Positions 12,290 through 22,392 of a DNA stretch of 64,000 bases are shown here, one piece after another. A model generated the notes under the pieces. That model did not search any database and was not told the DNA's origin. It was given only the letters and a program-made list of their open reading frames with translations. Positions within the stretch are counted from its first letter, which is position 1; every line of letters begins with the position of its first letter. This stretch comes from Trogon surrucura (lineage: Eukaryota > Chordata > Aves > Trogoniformes > Trogonidae). The translations under genes and the position numbers were made by a program. The DNA is taken from positions 14,429,001-14,493,000 of the forward strand of contig CM036618.1 in NCBI GenBank assembly GCA_020746105.1, written 5' to 3'.

Positions 12290-12898
12290 ACAGATAGAAG
12301 GCCTGGAGGAGACTTTAACAGGTCATCTCTTCCTTTCCTATGCCCAAAGAGAATATGAGACATTTCTATGTCATTCCTGACGGGTTCTTGTCCAGCTTGT
12401 TTTTCAACAACCTCCAGTGACGGAAACTTCACAACCTGCCCAGGAAATGCATTCCAGTGTTGCACTAACCTTTCTGTTAGGAGGGTTTTCCTGTCATCTG
12501 ATCTAATTTCTGTTAGGAGGTTTTTCCTGTCATCTGATCTAATCTCCCTTGTGCTAATTAGAAACCCTTGTTGTAACCACAATAGATTATTCAGTTGGTC
12601 CACATCCCGCTTGAACTGTACACAAAATCAGACATCAGTTCTCCAGCTGACACCTTGCCTGTGCCAAATACAGCAAATATTTCAGCTGAATTAGAGATAA
12701 CACTCCTATTTACTTTTTTTCAGAAAAGCATAACATTCTTGACTCATGTCCAGCTTTTGAGCCACAGTAACTCTCAGATCTTTTTGTTTAGCCAGACATT
12801 TTTCAGTTTGAACTTTCCGAGAAGATTTTTTTCCATGTCCTTGTAGAACTGTATTTTTTTTTTTCTGTCTAGACTTTGAAAGACCGTGATCAGCTTCA
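12290..12898 (-). mobile_element. Ancient CR1 LINE, minus strand, part 1
   Basis: This is a strongly diverged CR1, read on the minus strand. The plus-strand text matches the antisense layout of older sauropsid CR1 families: a block around AACCTCCAGTGACGGAAAC, then CTGCCCAGGAAATGCATTCC, then CAGTTGGTCCACATCCCGCTT, then TTGACTCATGTCCAGC. The last is the family's ORF2 segment upstream of the C-terminus. The residual frame on 12262-12603 still shows ERLVQHWNAFPGQVVKFPSL, matching the WNxLPxxVVxxPSL block. No terminal ATTCTATGA repeat is recognisable at its 3' end. An internal 36-bp duplication sits at 12472-12543. Decay is much greater than in the copies at 26.6 or 57.0 kb. Confidence 0.75.
12472..12543. 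repeat. 36-bp tandem duplication inside ancient CR1
   Basis: Units 12472-12507 and 12508-12543 match at 35 of 36 bases (TTCTGTTAGGAGG at each start, ATCTGATCTAAT at each end). The length is a multiple of three, so in the relic ORF2 frame it gives a 12-residue repeat. The near identity, set against heavy decay around it, shows the duplication is much younger than the CR1 insertion. Confidence 0.9.
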
Positions 12899-12979
12899 TC
12901 TAATGTTATAGTTAGCCCCGCAATGAGCCAGAGGCTGGACCTCTTTAAACCTCTTTCAACCTAAATAATTCTATGATTC
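12899..12979 (+). mobile_element. CR1 3' tail inserted in an older CR1
   Basis: About 80 bp read like a plus-strand CR1 3' UTR: AGGCTGGACCTCTTTAAACC, then CTTTCAACCTAAATAATTCT, then ATGATTCTC. This is opposite in direction to the ancient CR1 on both sides, so it appears to be a severely truncated later insertion within it. The left edge is approximate. Confidence 0.7.
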
Positions 12980-13215
12980 TCTTATTTTCTGATATAATTT
13001 TGACTTGAATTCTCTTCTATGGTGTAGTTAAAGCTTTCTCAGCTTGTGTCATCTGCAACTTTGATAAAATTATTTTATCCTTTTCCTCTGATTATCACAG
13101 AAGTTTCACAGGGTTTCTAATCCAAGACAGACCCTTTAGTCCAAAACTGAATATATTCTTCCAGATTGAGTATGAACCACTGCTAAAACGCTCATCAAGT
13201 GTGGTAATTGCCATG
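12980..13215 (-). mobile_element. Ancient CR1 LINE, minus strand, part 2 (RT region)
   Basis: The plus-strand text CAGCTTGTGTCATCTGCAAC corresponds to the antisense of the FADDTKL segment. The following CAAGACAGACCC and CTTCCAGATTGAGTATGAAC fit the antisense of the PQGSVLGP and upstream RT segments of old CR1 families. This is the expected continuation of 12290-12898 after the inserted CR1 tail. No open frame survives. Confidence 0.6.
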
Positions 13216-13353
13216 TAATACTAGCTTCACTGCTTTCCCCATTCATCATCAGACAGACATAACTGTAAGAAGTCTGAAACTCTCTCAATGACACCATATG
13301 TCCCTGTTCATCAGTGGCTTCATCTTCAGGATACATCTGTGCTCTCCTCAGAT

Positions 13354-13542
13354 TTACCCTGTCCCAGAAGGTCTAACCAAAACACCATCTGAATTCAGCT
13401 CTTTCACCTTCCTGCCAAGAAGTAGACGATGACTTCTCATCTGTTCAGTATGGTTTCTGGCACTATCATAAGTTCCTACATGGATGAGCAGCAGCATGAA
13501 GTAGTAGCCACTGGGACACATGAGCCTCAGCACACTTTCCAT
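13354..13542 (-). pseudogene. CR1 ORF1-like esterase (SGNH) fragment
   Basis: A 62-codon minus-strand frame contains RLMCPSGYYFMLLLIHVGTY followed by DSARNHTEQMR and LLLGRKVKEL. It resembles the middle of the SGNH-type esterase domain found in CR1 ORF1 proteins, where the usual core is HVGTND followed by a conserved DY-ALG-KVK segment. In SGNH hydrolases the Asn of GxND belongs to the oxyanion hole. Here that position is Tyr (GTYD), so the relic would lack a key residue. The fragment lies upstream, in element order, of the ancient minus-strand CR1. A spacing of only about 150 bp would require a large internal deletion if they are one element. Assignment rests on recalled motif similarity, not a search. 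Confidence 0.55.
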
Positions 13543-14907
13543 ACCATCTTGGATTTAGAGTGCTGGCAGGGTATACACCTCATGGGATGTCAAGTCCAGT
13601 AATCACATGGATCACTTCAACTCTCTCATGACCCAACTACTAAATAATTCTGTCTTTCATTTCCTCTTTGGAGTTCCGCACCACATCTCATGACCTCTTG
13701 ATCCTTCAATACTGGAATCATTCTTTACTCTCTCAGGACAGCATACTGGTACCAGACTGCAGCAGAATACTGCATGGAGATAGCCCTCTGCCTTAAATAG
13801 AGATGATCAGGCTCTAAAGAGCAACCAGTTGTAGCTAGTTTCAAAAACTTTCCTCTTTTCCATCCCCTGTACCTTTCTAGGGAACCATGTTTCTTCTAAT
13901 TGGATCTGACAGTTAGTGATTGCATTATATCCATCCAGACTTGTGTACTTCACCTCCTGGTCTCTAAATCTCATTGCAGAAATTATGAACGGAGTTTTGC
14001 AGCTTTAAACAGTGGTCTGTTTTTTTCATGACTTATCTGCTATGGATTCCTGCAAGCTCACCGCTTCCTGGGTTTCACAGTAGAATGATGACCTTGGTCT
14101 TCAAAGTGGATCAGTTCTTCATGCCATGTACTCCAGCAGCAGAATTCTAGGAAGAAGAAAGTGATTTCTGAGAATAAAGACATCATTGGTTTGGCTGGGA
14201 AATGAAGAGCTGAGAATATGTCCCAAAATTTTTCTTCTTAAGCTTTTGCTTAACACTCAGAAAACCTCCTCATTCACTACATTTCCCTTACTCCAAAGCC
14301 TATTTCTTCAGTTTGAACACAGTTTCTAAAAACTTCAGTAATTATTTCACTGTTGACATTTGTTTAAGTGAAAAAGTAATGGGAAACAACTCAGTTATAA
14401 GGATGCATAGACACATATTTGGTTCTGTCACAAAGACAGAAATAAAGAGAATGATGTGAGAAAAAGAGTGGAGAGCATAAAAAGTTAAAAGCTTGGTTAC
14501 TGCAAGTAAAACCAGTTCAAAGCTCTCACCGACAGAATGAAAAAATAGAAACAATAGTGTTTAACTGTGTCAGTGTGTGCTTTTAGCCACAGCTCAGGTG
14601 ACATTCTACACATGTGTGATAATGGTCTGAGAGAATACGTGCGACATGAGACTGTCTTCATTGAGGTTTGCTTAAGAAGTCAAAAGCAGGAAGTAGAATT
14701 GCAAAGATTATGATCTTCAAAATGTGAAGATTTAAATGTTTTTTGAATTATATAAAATATAAATACCTGTTATTCCCTCACAGTATAATCTGGGACATTT
14801 AGGATCAAGTATTCTCAAGAAGACTTGCAAAAGCTACTCTAAAACTTGGTAATATTCAACTATGTGTACATGGAGAATAGCAATGCATTTATTTGCTATG
14901 GGAAATT

Positions 14908-14930
14908 AAAAAAAAAAAAAGAGAGAGAGA
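14908..14930. repeat. (A)n(GA)n simple repeat
   Basis: Thirteen A bases run directly into five GA units, then more A-rich DNA. Confidence 0.8.
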
Positions 14931-16169
14931 AAAGGAAAACTGTTGGCATTAAAAGGTGTTTAATTCTTTGTTTTCCTCCCTCCCTGCCTAAATCCTGAGA
15001 TCAGCTAAACCTGTGTGTGTTTTTATCTAAGTTGAGCGACCACATTGTAAACCTAACCTCATCAACATGCTGTAAATGGTTTGAATTAATTAATTTCCTC
15101 TGGAAATCTGTTGTATCCTGTATCCTACTTTAACCCCCTATGAAGAAGGCCCAATGTGGAAGTATCAGTTAGCACCACAAGCACAGTTCAGTGACAACTT
15201 ACTTTGTTGTTAATGAAAAATGGTTACTGTTCCTTGCGGAAACCTATTGATGTTAATATGCCCAATACTCTTGTTGGCTAGCATCTGGTCTGTGTTAGAT
15301 GTTAATTCTAATTCTCAGCCAGTATTTTTGGACACTACTACTGTTGGCAATTTACTGATATTACCTGGGTGTTCTGCAAAGCTTTGTTTTGATGTACGTA
15401 AAGCACATTTTACAATAATTCATTAGTATTATTTCCGCTTATTTTGTCATGTTGTAGGGGCTTGTAAAGACCCACACCACTAATACCTACTTTTTTTGTT
15501 TAAGCTCTGTTTGATTCTAGTGAATCAAACCATTTGGAGTATACCATCACTGTTTAAGTGTACGTTCAGTGCTCAATTCTGACAAGATGCAGTAACAAGA
15601 ATACATAAAAAGAAGACTTTCCCGCACCCCAAAAAACATTTTGCAAGTAAGTTTTAGTGGTCCACATCAGAGGAATAAGGAAAATGGAGAGAGAAGAAAT
15701 ACACGCACTGTTTAAATTTAAGTGCCTGCCTGTAATGCATGTGCTTGGAATATGGTTCCACTAATGGCTGATTGTTGCTGATTCTCTTGTCTTCTTCCAA
15801 CCCTGATAGATTTTGAATATAAAATAATTAAATATTTTTTATGATTATTATACAGTAAGGAAGGAGCTGCCATCTACCAGCTGTTTGTACATAAAACTTT
15901 ATTGGAATCCAGGCTGGTGATACCACAAATGATAAAAAGTTAATAACAACGTTCTGATATATCAAGCAGTAGTGAACTTAATTGATAAAACATAAGAACC
16001 AAGCTGCTTAAATAAAAAGATGTCAAAGGGAAGAGCCTGTTAAAGCAAATAGGACCATTTGGTAGACCGAGCAGCAAGGGAAGAGAATTCAGGTTAGGAG
16101 CAATTAGACTGGGATAATTTTCCATCTGCACAACTGGTATTAAGTGGACAAAGAAGAGACAGGAAAGCA

Positions 16170-16325
16170 AAAGAGCTCATGAACCCAGACAGGAGAAAGC
16201 AGAGAATGGGAGCAAGAGTCAAGGAGTAGCGAGACAAAGAAAATTAAGACTGAACAAAGAATTAAAAAAAGAGTTAGATAAGGGGTGAGGTAAGAAACAA
16301 CTGGGATTAGGAGGAAGGAATAGTA
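16170..16325. repeat. Purine-rich stretch
   Basis: The plus strand is mostly A and G over about 150 bp, with many GGAG, AAAG and AGAG words but no fixed repeat unit. Confidence 0.5.
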
Positions 16326-19300
16326 CCTGGTTTGAATCCCGGGTCAGCCTGGGTACCAATGAGAAAAGACTTGTGGGCTGGGTTAAGGTTAAATGGAGAA
16401 CTCCTGAATAAAAAGCAAGAATGGATGTGCACTGACCCTGAGAGAGTGGCTGGACTAAAGGAATTCAAAAGAAGTGTGCTACGGAGAACCAATTCACACT
16501 CACAACTCAGATATGAAGATGGGACTGGTACTAAGAACCTGGTGCCAGTGGGAAGAGGGTAAAGGTGGGGAGGAAAGAATGGCCTTAGTAAAAAGCCTTC
16601 ATTATCTATTTACTAATTTTAGAGGGCATCTTAAGCATTTTAATGTGGGGATAATAGAGGTGAGGTGCACACTGTAAATGTAGCTCATTAGAATGAAGGC
16701 TGTGGTTTGCAACACGTTGTTAAGCAATGAGGAGATCTTAAACATACTTTTTATAAAGAATCCTTGGTTGCCATGGAGGCAGTTTTAAAAGTCTTTTGTT
16801 AGAATATGTGTTTTCTGTTAATAAAAAAGAGGTCACACATTTTTGGCTCAAAGATGATAACCCAGAAAGAAAAAAAATCACTGAAGGGATGGAGAATTAG
16901 AAAGCCAGGCAAAAGGGTGCTGCCCATAGGGAAAAGATCGTCTCTAACTAAGGAAAGAGGAGACAGGTAGGAAACACAGAGTCTGCATTTTAAGAATAGT
17001 TTCCTCTTTTTACTGATCATCTATTTGCAAAATTAGAAAAAACTACATAGGGAGGGGAAGAGCACTCTTGCACTTGCAGCTAGAAAATCAGATGTATGCA
17101 GACCAAACACAAACTGAAAGCTTTAGAATAATCTGTCTATCTATTCTAGAAGACATCTCCCTTTTCCTGCTCAGAAAGGTGTCTGTGCAGTTTTCAAGGA
17201 AACAGGCAGTTCAACCCAACGTCTTTCTCTTCTCTTATTCCCCAGCAGCAAGGGATTGTGTTTAGCATTAGCAGTTTGGGTACTTGTGGCTTAAAGGAAA
17301 GGAGAGAGGAAACTGTGGGATTGGTTTTTAATTTTTTTTTAATGGGTTAGAAACCTTTACTATTGGAATCACCAGTGAAAAAAAAACTTCCTTGGTGGTT
17401 TTATGCTGGATAAACTGCATTGCTTCTGGGGAGCACTGCTATCGTAGAAGGTCCTGCATAGCCAGCGTGAGCTGGAGAGTTTAGTGCTGGAGACCAGCTC
17501 TGCTAGAACAGAGATGATCTGGGCATATTCTCCAAGGCAGAGGAGGCCAATCTGAACCCACCATAATTCTGTGGTTGCTACAGCCCTGTTGTGTGTTCCC
17601 ATCCGAGGCTCGGGAGGAGGGGCACAGACTGCTGTGAAAGGGGCCCACGTGGGTGGACTGGGGCTGGAGAGCATATGTGAAAAGCAGATGTGGTGTGTGT
17701 TCTTGAGCAGAGTCGAGTGTGACAGCAGGGGCTTGGGAAAGAAGTCTCTGTAATGACTGTGTTAAGATATTTTAATAAAGAAGTTACCTAGTGTAAATAA
17801 ATCCATATGTTTCGTAATCGAAAATCGCATTCTGCTTCAGCATCTGGCAGTGTGGGGATTTAGCAGTGACAGAATTAATGGTATAGCTTCCTAATATATT
17901 TAATGGGGGATGGAAAACAATTAATGAGTTATTTTAAATGATACTTTCAAGAGTAATATTCATTAAGGAAGACTCACAATTAAAGTAGATTATGCTTGTT
18001 AAAAGCCAGAAAAATATACACTGACCAAAACCAACAACTTGGAAAAGGGTTCCATGGGCACAAATATTTTGTCATTGTTCTGTGTATCGTAAGTAGGGAA
18101 ATCTCAAAACTTGTCATAGAAGTGATTTGGAGTAGAAGGAAAATATTTTTAAAGGATCTTGTTTTCTGTGTAAAAGTACCTATTTTATCAGACTTTTATT
18201 TAACTTCTACCAGTCTGTTCCTATCCCCTTAATTCCCTTTCCCACAAAGAAGTGACTTTGTCAAAAAAAGTAAGCAATAGATGTGGAACAGGTGTTGGCT
18301 TTTTACTAAAAAATACTGACAAAAAGTGTTTCTGATTTGCTTATTTTAGCAGTGAACTTTCTCAAGAGAAATAAATAAACGTCTATATCTTCAATCTTTA
18401 TGGACGTACTAGGTCAAGTAGCTTGTATACAGACTTCCTGTTTGCCTCTAGTTCTTTCCCCATAAAACACTGAACTTGTATTTCAAGAAAACAAGGCACA
18501 GCTTCTAGGTGAGCACTGTCAAGCTATTGTTTCATTTTTTGAAATACATCAGTTTTTAAATTACAGACTGAAGAGACCACTGGAGAGAAAACTGGAAATT
18601 ATCCCTTTTTTATAGTTAGAAGTCTAACATGAATATTCTCAAATATGCTATTTTTTCCCCTGACCTTTTTCTTGATTTGGGGTTGAATTTACTACTATTT
18701 ATCATTTTCTTAAGGCTGGCGGTGTCTTAGATTATGTAGGATACACTTTAAATGCCACTGAGAATGTTCAGAAAACATGCAAGTTCATAATAACAATGAC
18801 AGCTGCAGTAGTACTTTAGCATACTCAAGGAATCCCTTCTTCAAAAGGGATGGTACACTGCTGAAGGGATTTAAATGATGTTGTCCAGAAAGCTGTTTAA
18901 CATTTCTATAGCTATCTGATTGTCCTTGCTAATAAGAGTGTTTTTCAGTTTTCAGTCAGTTTGTTCCCATTTTCACACATCTGTTACACTGTTAGGGGAA
19001 AAAAATATCTACAAATTTAATAAAAAATAAAAATTTAAAATGCGAGCATTTGTAGCTTGCTTTTGATCACTACACTAACCACGTGTATTGTGGGGAATTA
19101 CAGTTGCCAACGGGGCAAAACACTTCCCAGTTATTTCCTACTCCTGTTTTTTCCTTTCAGGAAAAGGAGGGTCAGGACTTTCCTCTCCCCACTGGTTGGC
19201 TTGCAGGAAGGTGGGGTTAGGGAAATGATAAAAAGGAGTGAAAACTTACCTCGTTTTTACAGTTTTGCTGCCAGTAGCCAGCCCTAGAGGAGACAGGCGT

Positions 19301-19489
19301 GTTGGTATTTAGAGCTTTAGGCCTGTAAGAGATTCCTGGCTTCAAAGAAAAGCACTTGTTCCTCACTCAGCCAGGTACACCAGAGGCTTCGGTGAATACA
19401 AAACAAATGTGCTACATGCTGCTACAGATCTTTATAGTCATGCTAGCTTGAATTTTCCCAGGAAAAAAACAAACAAACAACCCTAAAAC

Positions 19490-19800
19490 ATGGTTCTACA
19501 AGATTTCAGAAAAAGAACGACTTCTGTTCCACTGTGCATGGTGAGAGGTGAAGTGCCGAGCTCCCCCCTCTTCCAGCCCCAGCACGACGTGGCAGAGCAG
19601 CTCTATGGCGGTGCCAAAGGCCACATTGAAGGCTCGGCGCAGCTCCACCATGTCCCATGTCAGCCAGTGTGGGCTGGAGGGCCTAAAGGCACCCACAAGC
19701 GACTGCCAGATGGATCTGAGCTGTGTAGGCTCCTTGATGGCCACCACCCCATCGGTGGATTAGTGTGGCTGAATGCCACCATATGCCTCTGTGCCACAAC
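19490..19800. other. GC-rich island with overlapping open frames, unclassified
   Basis: About 250 bp here is clearly richer in G and C than the neighbourhood and is open in several frames. The plus strand is open for 136 codons from 19490 and for 71 codons from 19548. The minus strand is open for 83 codons at 19496-19747. The minus frame has the most protein-like composition, with IWQSLVGAFRPSSPHWLTW and MVELRRAFNVAFGTAIELL. An in-frame stop lies a few codons upstream of its first Met. I do not recognise a family. It could be an exon, a fragment of a retroposed gene, or an unrecognised repeat. GC-rich DNA favours long open frames by chance, so coding status is unproven. Confidence 0.3.
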
Positions 19801-21670
19801 AAATCCCTTTCCCTCTTCTGACACACTTATACAAACCCTTTTCTCAAGAAACCTGCAGGAAATCATCTGCCTTTATGTTGCTTCCCCTAATGGAACCTGA
19901 TCTGTCTGATATTTTGCTGTATACTCCCCTCTTTCCACACTTCTGGGCTCTGCTGATTCCCTGATCTGGCTTCAGAGATAGTTACCAGGGGTGTGAGGGC
20001 ACATTCACCTTCTCCCAAGATGTAGAAGTTTGGCCAGAGCTAGGCAGGGTGCTGTGGTGTCTCCAGAACATTCCATTCTCTGCAGTCGTTAAGTTGTAAA
20101 GAAAAATTTGTGCAGATCACCAGATATAGCTGGATATTTGTTTCCCTGGGTCATACTAGCAAAGACAATTGTGTGTTTGTTTTTACCTCTTTGCGACATG
20201 AGTCATGATTTCCTATCCAGTATCACCCAAAGGGTTTAATGATTCCCAGCATCTTCTCCAACAATGGCAGTCTCCATTCAGTCTCCACCTTCTGTGCCAC
20301 TTTGTCATTGCAGCTTTTCCTCTCATACTACAGATCTTCAACATTTGCCTTAGGGTGCCAGAGAGGCATTTGCAGAAATGTAGAGAGTAAGATTTTTCTA
20401 AGCCATCGCATGCGTATTTTCCTATAGTTGTCAAGATCTGGACTTGCTGACATAGATGGTCGCTTCCAGTCCTAGCACAATGAAAGTACAAAAACAGGGC
20501 CAAAATTATTAGTGATATTACAGAATCACAGAAGTGATTTATTTAAGTGTTTTGGTATATTAGCAGAAATACATTATATAGAGAAAAAAAACAAACAAAC
20601 AAAACCCCATGCATTTGTTAACAGCTTTCAAGATATCCACCACTCAGACAGGATTCATCTCACTTGTGACACCTGTTGCCCTGGCATCATGATTATTTTG
20701 TTCATCACTGATAACAAATGAAGCAAAGAGTGGCAATGCTCTTAGTTTAGTTGTCCCAGTAAGGTGTTCGCATGCACACCTTCCTGCATGGTAGTTCTGC
20801 CAGGATTCTAATGAAGGGCCTTTCCCTTCTTCCAAGAAGCCAATGAATCCATGAATGCCATGTCTATCCCTGCTAGGCAGAACTAAGTCATGTTCCTCAA
20901 GAACAGTTGTTGAAGTAATACCAAAATTTTTCTTTCTTTTTATGTGAACGTATTTATGTAAAAAGAACCGAGAGACCTTCTACTGCTTCTTTATCTTGTT
21001 ATGATGGGAAAAGGGAGATATGTCAAAACTGTTGCTTCTGGTGTTTCTGTGTAAATGTATTTTCCTATAACATTTTTACTGTTATGCCCTAGGGAGGAGT
21101 GTTAGTGGAATCCAAATATTTATGTTTATTATTCCCTCCACGTGTATTTTCCATCAGGATCAATGGAATTTAAACATGTACATAAGGAAAGGAAAACAAA
21201 CAGTTAATGGTCCAAGCAAGAGAAAGGGAAACACATGGCCACAGAAAACAAGTTTTCTGTAGAGGGGAGGAAAACTATTTTCCTGAATTAAGTATATATA
21301 ATAGCATTGGAAAAAACTCGATGGACTTGTATCATCTCACTCTGTCCACTGCAAGAAAGGGATTGTATCTGTATTTGTCTCTCACTCTTTGTAGAGTGGA
21401 GTACTCTTGGACACCTTCGGTGAGAGTGGATTAAATGCCTCCAGAGCCTCATCACTGGCAACTAATTATCATGACTGTCAAGAAACGTTTTCCTAATGTG
21501 TAACTTCAGCACAAAGAGAGCTCCTTCCTCAGCTCGGAAAATACATGGAGAGAAAGCAAAGAGGTAGTACTAAGTGGTCATACAGCCCCATAAGGATCAT
21601 CAGGATATTTCCAGAAAGAAAAGTACCTCCCTGTAGGTCAGCTGCAGAGTGGCCACAATGAACTCTGAAG
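19801..21670. other. Unique sequence, no gene recognised
   Basis: AT-rich to mixed DNA with no recognised exon or transposon. A short (CAAA)n-like run lies near 20590-20603. Confidence 0.5.
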
Positions 21671-21933
21671 CAACTGGGGTAATGGACTTGAATTGAAAGG
21701 AGCTAGGTTTAGATTAGATGTAAGAAAGAAATTTTTCACTGTGGGAGCGGTGAGGCACTGGAACGGGTTGCCCAGAGAAGTTGGAAGTTCCCTGGAAGTC
21801 ATTAAAGCCAGGTTGCATAGAGTTTGGAGCTACCTGGTCTAGTGGAAGTTGGCCCTACCCATCACAGGGGGGTTGGAACTAGAAGTTCTTTAAGGTCCCT
21901 TCCAAGCCAAACCATGCTATGATTCTATGATTC
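21671..21933 (+). mobile_element. CR1 LINE 3' end
   Basis: This is a 5'-truncated CR1 tail. The DNA GGGTAATGGACTTGAATTG corresponds to the RGNGLKL block. It is followed by TAGATGTAAGAAAGAAATTT (LDVRKKF), GGCACTGGAACGGGTTGCCC (HWNxLP) and the 3' UTR AAGGTCCCTTCCAAGCC. It ends in two ATTCTATGA-type repeats. No long open frame remains. Confidence 0.93.
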
Positions 21934-22029
21934 CAACACCCACAGCTTTGCTCTAATTTATGTTGTTGTGAAAGAGAATCAGAAATAGTCAGTTTCTTCC
22001 TTTTCAGTGGCCAGCATCCTAGGATGACT

Positions 22030-22392
22030 CCATCTGATCTTCTGACTTTGATCCTGATTCTGAGTTCCTGAATCCAGCTCCCGAACCCAGCTCCTCTCTG
22101 CCGCTGAGCCTGGGCCTTCCTCGGTACCGCCTGCTCTGCAGCATCAGTGGGGATTGCTGTCGGGTGGGGGGAGTTGGACTTGATATCAGATTTATATATA
22201 TTTTTTTATATTTCACTATTTTTATTATTTCCTTATTATTTCTATTATTGTTTCGTTAAAGCTGCTTTAATTTCCTATTCCAGTCCAGAATTCTCTCTGC
22301 CTCATTCCCTTTTCCTTCCCATTTGGGGAGGGAGAGGGACTTAGAGAGTGTTTGTTAGTATTTAGTGGCTGGCCCAGACCTAATGCTTGCCA
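22030..22392 (+). mobile_element. Endogenous retrovirus LTR-like fragment
   Basis: The stretch resembles the 3' part of an avian endogenous retrovirus LTR. A CT-rich and GC-rich segment (about 22080-22145) is followed by an AT-rich segment with TTATTATTTCC repeats. Next comes TTAAAGCTGCTTTAATTTCC, a plausible polyadenylation region, then TCTGCCTCATTCCC. It ends with a TTTAGTGGCTGGCCCAGACC block near the 3' CA, as in avian ERV LTRs. No internal retroviral gene is seen on either side, so it is a solo or partial LTR. The 5' end is not visible: no clear TG start or target duplication was found. The class (ERVL or ERVK) cannot be told by eye. Confidence 0.55.

Larger units (their letters stand above)
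13545..19489. other. 5.9 kb unique sequence, no gene recognised
   Basis: No exon or RNA gene is recognised. Contents include an A-run joined to a GA run at 14908-14930 and a purine-rich stretch around 16170-16325. A moderately GC-rich part around 17400-17760 has open frames on both strands, but none shows a recognisable domain. The region 13545-14000 may be further decayed CR1 ORF1, but no motif is clear. Confidence 0.45.

Noticed and set aside
16329-16339. GGTTTGAATCC resembles a tRNA B-box, suggesting a tRNA gene or tRNA-derived SINE.
   Set aside because: No A-box, acceptor stem or anticodon arm lies at the right spacing upstream, and the flanking stem has a mismatch. An 11-bp match in 64 kb is easily chance.
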